Below the pieces are notes generated by a model, which was not told the origin of the DNA, did not search any database, and saw only the letters and a list, made by a program, of their open reading frames with translations. From Nonomuraea muscovyensis (lineage in GTDB: Bacteria > Actinomycetota > Actinomycetes > Streptosporangiales > Streptosporangiaceae), in NCBI RefSeq assembly GCF_014207745.1, contig NZ_JACHJB010000004.1, positions 806,001 through 870,000 on the forward strand: a stretch of 64,000 nucleotides of DNA. The letters run 5' to 3'. Shown one piece after another: positions 63,074 to 64,000 of this stretch. Both the position numbers and the translations under genes were made by a program. Numbering within the stretch: the stretch's first letter is position 1; every line of letters begins with the position of its first letter.

Positions 63074-63760
63074 TCAGCTGACGGGACCCTCTGCGGGCCG
63101 CAGGGTGAGCTCGGTCAGGTGGGCGTCGGGGCCGGCGTTGACGGCCGCCAGCACGGCGCGGGCGACGCTCTCGGACCGCAGATAGCGGTCGGGTTCGTAC
63201 GCCCCGCCCTCGTGCTCGCGCACCCCGCGCTGCATGTCGGTGCCGATCCGGCCGGGGTAGAGGCTCGTCACCCGGAGCCGGGGCTCCTCCAGGCGCAGCG
63301 CGTCGGCGAAGGCGCGCAGCGCGAACTTGCTGGCCGAGTAGGGGCCCCAGCCGGCGCCGGCGCGCTGCCCCTGGCCCGAGTTGACGCACACCACGTGGCC
63401 GCCGGCCGTCCGCAGCGCGGGCAGCAGCAACCGGGTGAGCTCGGCGACCGCGACGACGTTGACCTCCATCGCCGTGCGCCACGCCGCGGCCGTGGAGTCG
63501 GCGATCCGGCCGAGCGGGGCCACCCCCGCGCTGTGCACCAGCACGTCGAGCCGATCGACGCCTTCGACGTCGGCCTCGGTGACCCCGGTCAGCTCGACCG
63601 GCCAGGGCCGGGCGCCGGGCAGCTCGCCCGCCAGGCGGGTCAGGGCACTTTCGTCGCGGCCGCCGAGCAGGACGTCGTGGGTCGGCGCCAGCGCTCGCGC
63701 GACGGCCTCGCCCACGCCCCTGGAAGCTCCGGTGATCAACGCGGTGGGCCGTGCGGTCAT
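63074..63760 (-). CDS. Short-chain dehydrogenase/reductase
   Basis: A 228-residue classical SDR. The cofactor motif is TGASRGVGEAVARAL (near 9-23); NNAG is replaced by HSAG (VLVHSAGVAPLG); the active site has NSGQG for the Ser region and YSASKFAL with catalytic Tyr and Lys, then SLYPGRIGTDMQ. The substrate is unknown. The ATG at 63760 is preferred over a frame extension of ten residues that would run into the operator region. It is divergent from the PadR regulator, 55 nt apart, so it is the likely target of that regulator. Confidence 0.9.
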   Translation of the reverse strand: MTARPTALITGASRGVGEAVARALAPTHDVLLGGRDESALTRLAGELPGARPWPVELTGVTEADVEGVDRLDVLVHSAGVAPLGRIADSTAAAWRTAMEVNVVAVAELTRLLLPALRTAGGHVVCVNSGQGQRAGAGWGPYSASKFALRAFADALRLEEPRLRVTSLYPGRIGTDMQRGVREHEGGAYEPDRYLRSESVARAVLAAVNAGPDAHLTELTLRPAEGPVS

Positions 63761-63789
63761 GAGATCAGTGTAGGACCTTGACGGCTGCA

Positions 63790-63803
63790 CTCAAGTTTGA
63801 GTA
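63790..63803. promoter_or_regulatory. Palindrome in the SDR/PadR divergent promoter
   Basis: ACTCAA and TTGAGT arms flank GT. A second, imperfect copy with AGTACAAATTTGACT follows at 63801-63815, ending at the PadR start. Paired CAA-TTG half-sites are what PadR-type dimers often bind. Confidence 0.65.
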
Positions 63804-63815
63804 CAAATTTGACTA

Positions 63816-64000
63816 TGTCTTCCTCGACCAGGCTTCTCATCCTCGGCACGCTGCTCGACGGGCCGATGAACGGTTATCAGGTGCGCAGGCGGCTGGAGGT
63901 GATGGGCGCCGACGGCTGGGCCAGCGTGGCCTTCGGCTCGATCTACCACGGGCTGTCCAAGATGGCCGACGAGGGCCTGCTCACCGTGGTCGAGAGCGGC
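63816..64000 (+). CDS. PadR-family transcriptional regulator (3' end outside window)
   Basis: The first 61 codons are visible from the ATG at 63816. They form the PadR winged helix: TRLLILGTLLDGPMNGYQVRRRLEVMGADGW followed by FGSIYHGLSKMADEGLLTVVESG, where SIYHGLSKMADEGL is the recognition-helix and wing region. PadR proteins usually repress a neighbouring gene and themselves and respond to small molecules. The palindromes just upstream fit control of itself and the divergent SDR. No ribosome site is obvious before the start. Confidence 0.9.

Overview
The window comes from the chromosome of a high-GC filamentous actinomycete. GTG and TTG starts are common, operons are tightly overlapped, it carries a YraN/DUF2469/RNase HII/LepB/L19 locus and an Amt-GlnB-GlnD operon with GlnR-type boxes, and above all it holds several conservons (CvnA-B-C-D G-protein-like signalling operons). 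My best guess is Streptosporangiaceae, Nonomuraea-like. That placement is inferred from gene content and was not tested by a search.

Layout: (1) 1-9434, minus strand: a conserved housekeeping block, read right to left as ffh, rpsP, khpA, rimM, trmD, rplS, two lepB genes, rnhB, DUF2469 and yraN (cut by the window edge). A 1.3-kb gap before yraN is rich in tandem repeats. (2) 9491-13857: conservon 1. (3) 14296-18461: a first NMT1/SsuA-type ABC uptake module (two permeases and a lipoprotein) plus a PhzS-like FAD hydroxylase. (4) 18537-23035: conservon 2, a mosaic near-copy of conservon 1. (5) 23397-28309: a second NMT1/SsuA-type module (lipoprotein, two permeases, a cyclic amidohydrolase and the only ATPase of the two modules), closed by a strong convergent terminator. 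(6) 28389-33050: conservon 3. (7) 33226-40614: an aldehyde dehydrogenase, a glycosyltransferase, a TetR regulator and a PotABCD-type polyamine importer. (8) 40751-42855: a glucosamine-kinase/maltokinase-like phosphotransferase and a SIS-domain protein. (9) 43019-46060: conservon 4, reduced to cvnA and cvnC. (10) 46404-52184: a glycine-betaine/proline-type ABC system with a double-length permease and two substrate-binding lipoproteins, then a TetR regulator with a perfect operator-like palindrome. (11) 52234-53088: an unrecognised membrane-anchored protein. (12) 53203-57598: conservon 5. (13) 57734-61642: glnD, glnB and amt. (14) 61981-64000: a group-2 sigma-70 factor, a short-chain dehydrogenase and a divergent PadR-type regulator (cut by the edge).

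The main theme is an array of five conservons within about 48 kb, interleaved with solute-uptake operons. Three conservons (1, 2, 4) are divergent from an ABC transporter operon. Conservons 1 and 2 are identical at DNA level over cvnD, most of cvnC and cvnB, and differ by one base in a 302-bp core of cvnA, while the sensor parts and disordered linkers differ. This patchwork is what recent duplication followed by gene conversion would leave. The five CvnA proteins share short conserved peptides in otherwise divergent tails, a common GTG-start leader and, in three of them, a common upstream element. A plausible reading is that extracellular or membrane signals, perhaps linked to nutrient uptake, feed into a shared or interchangeable CvnB/C/D core.
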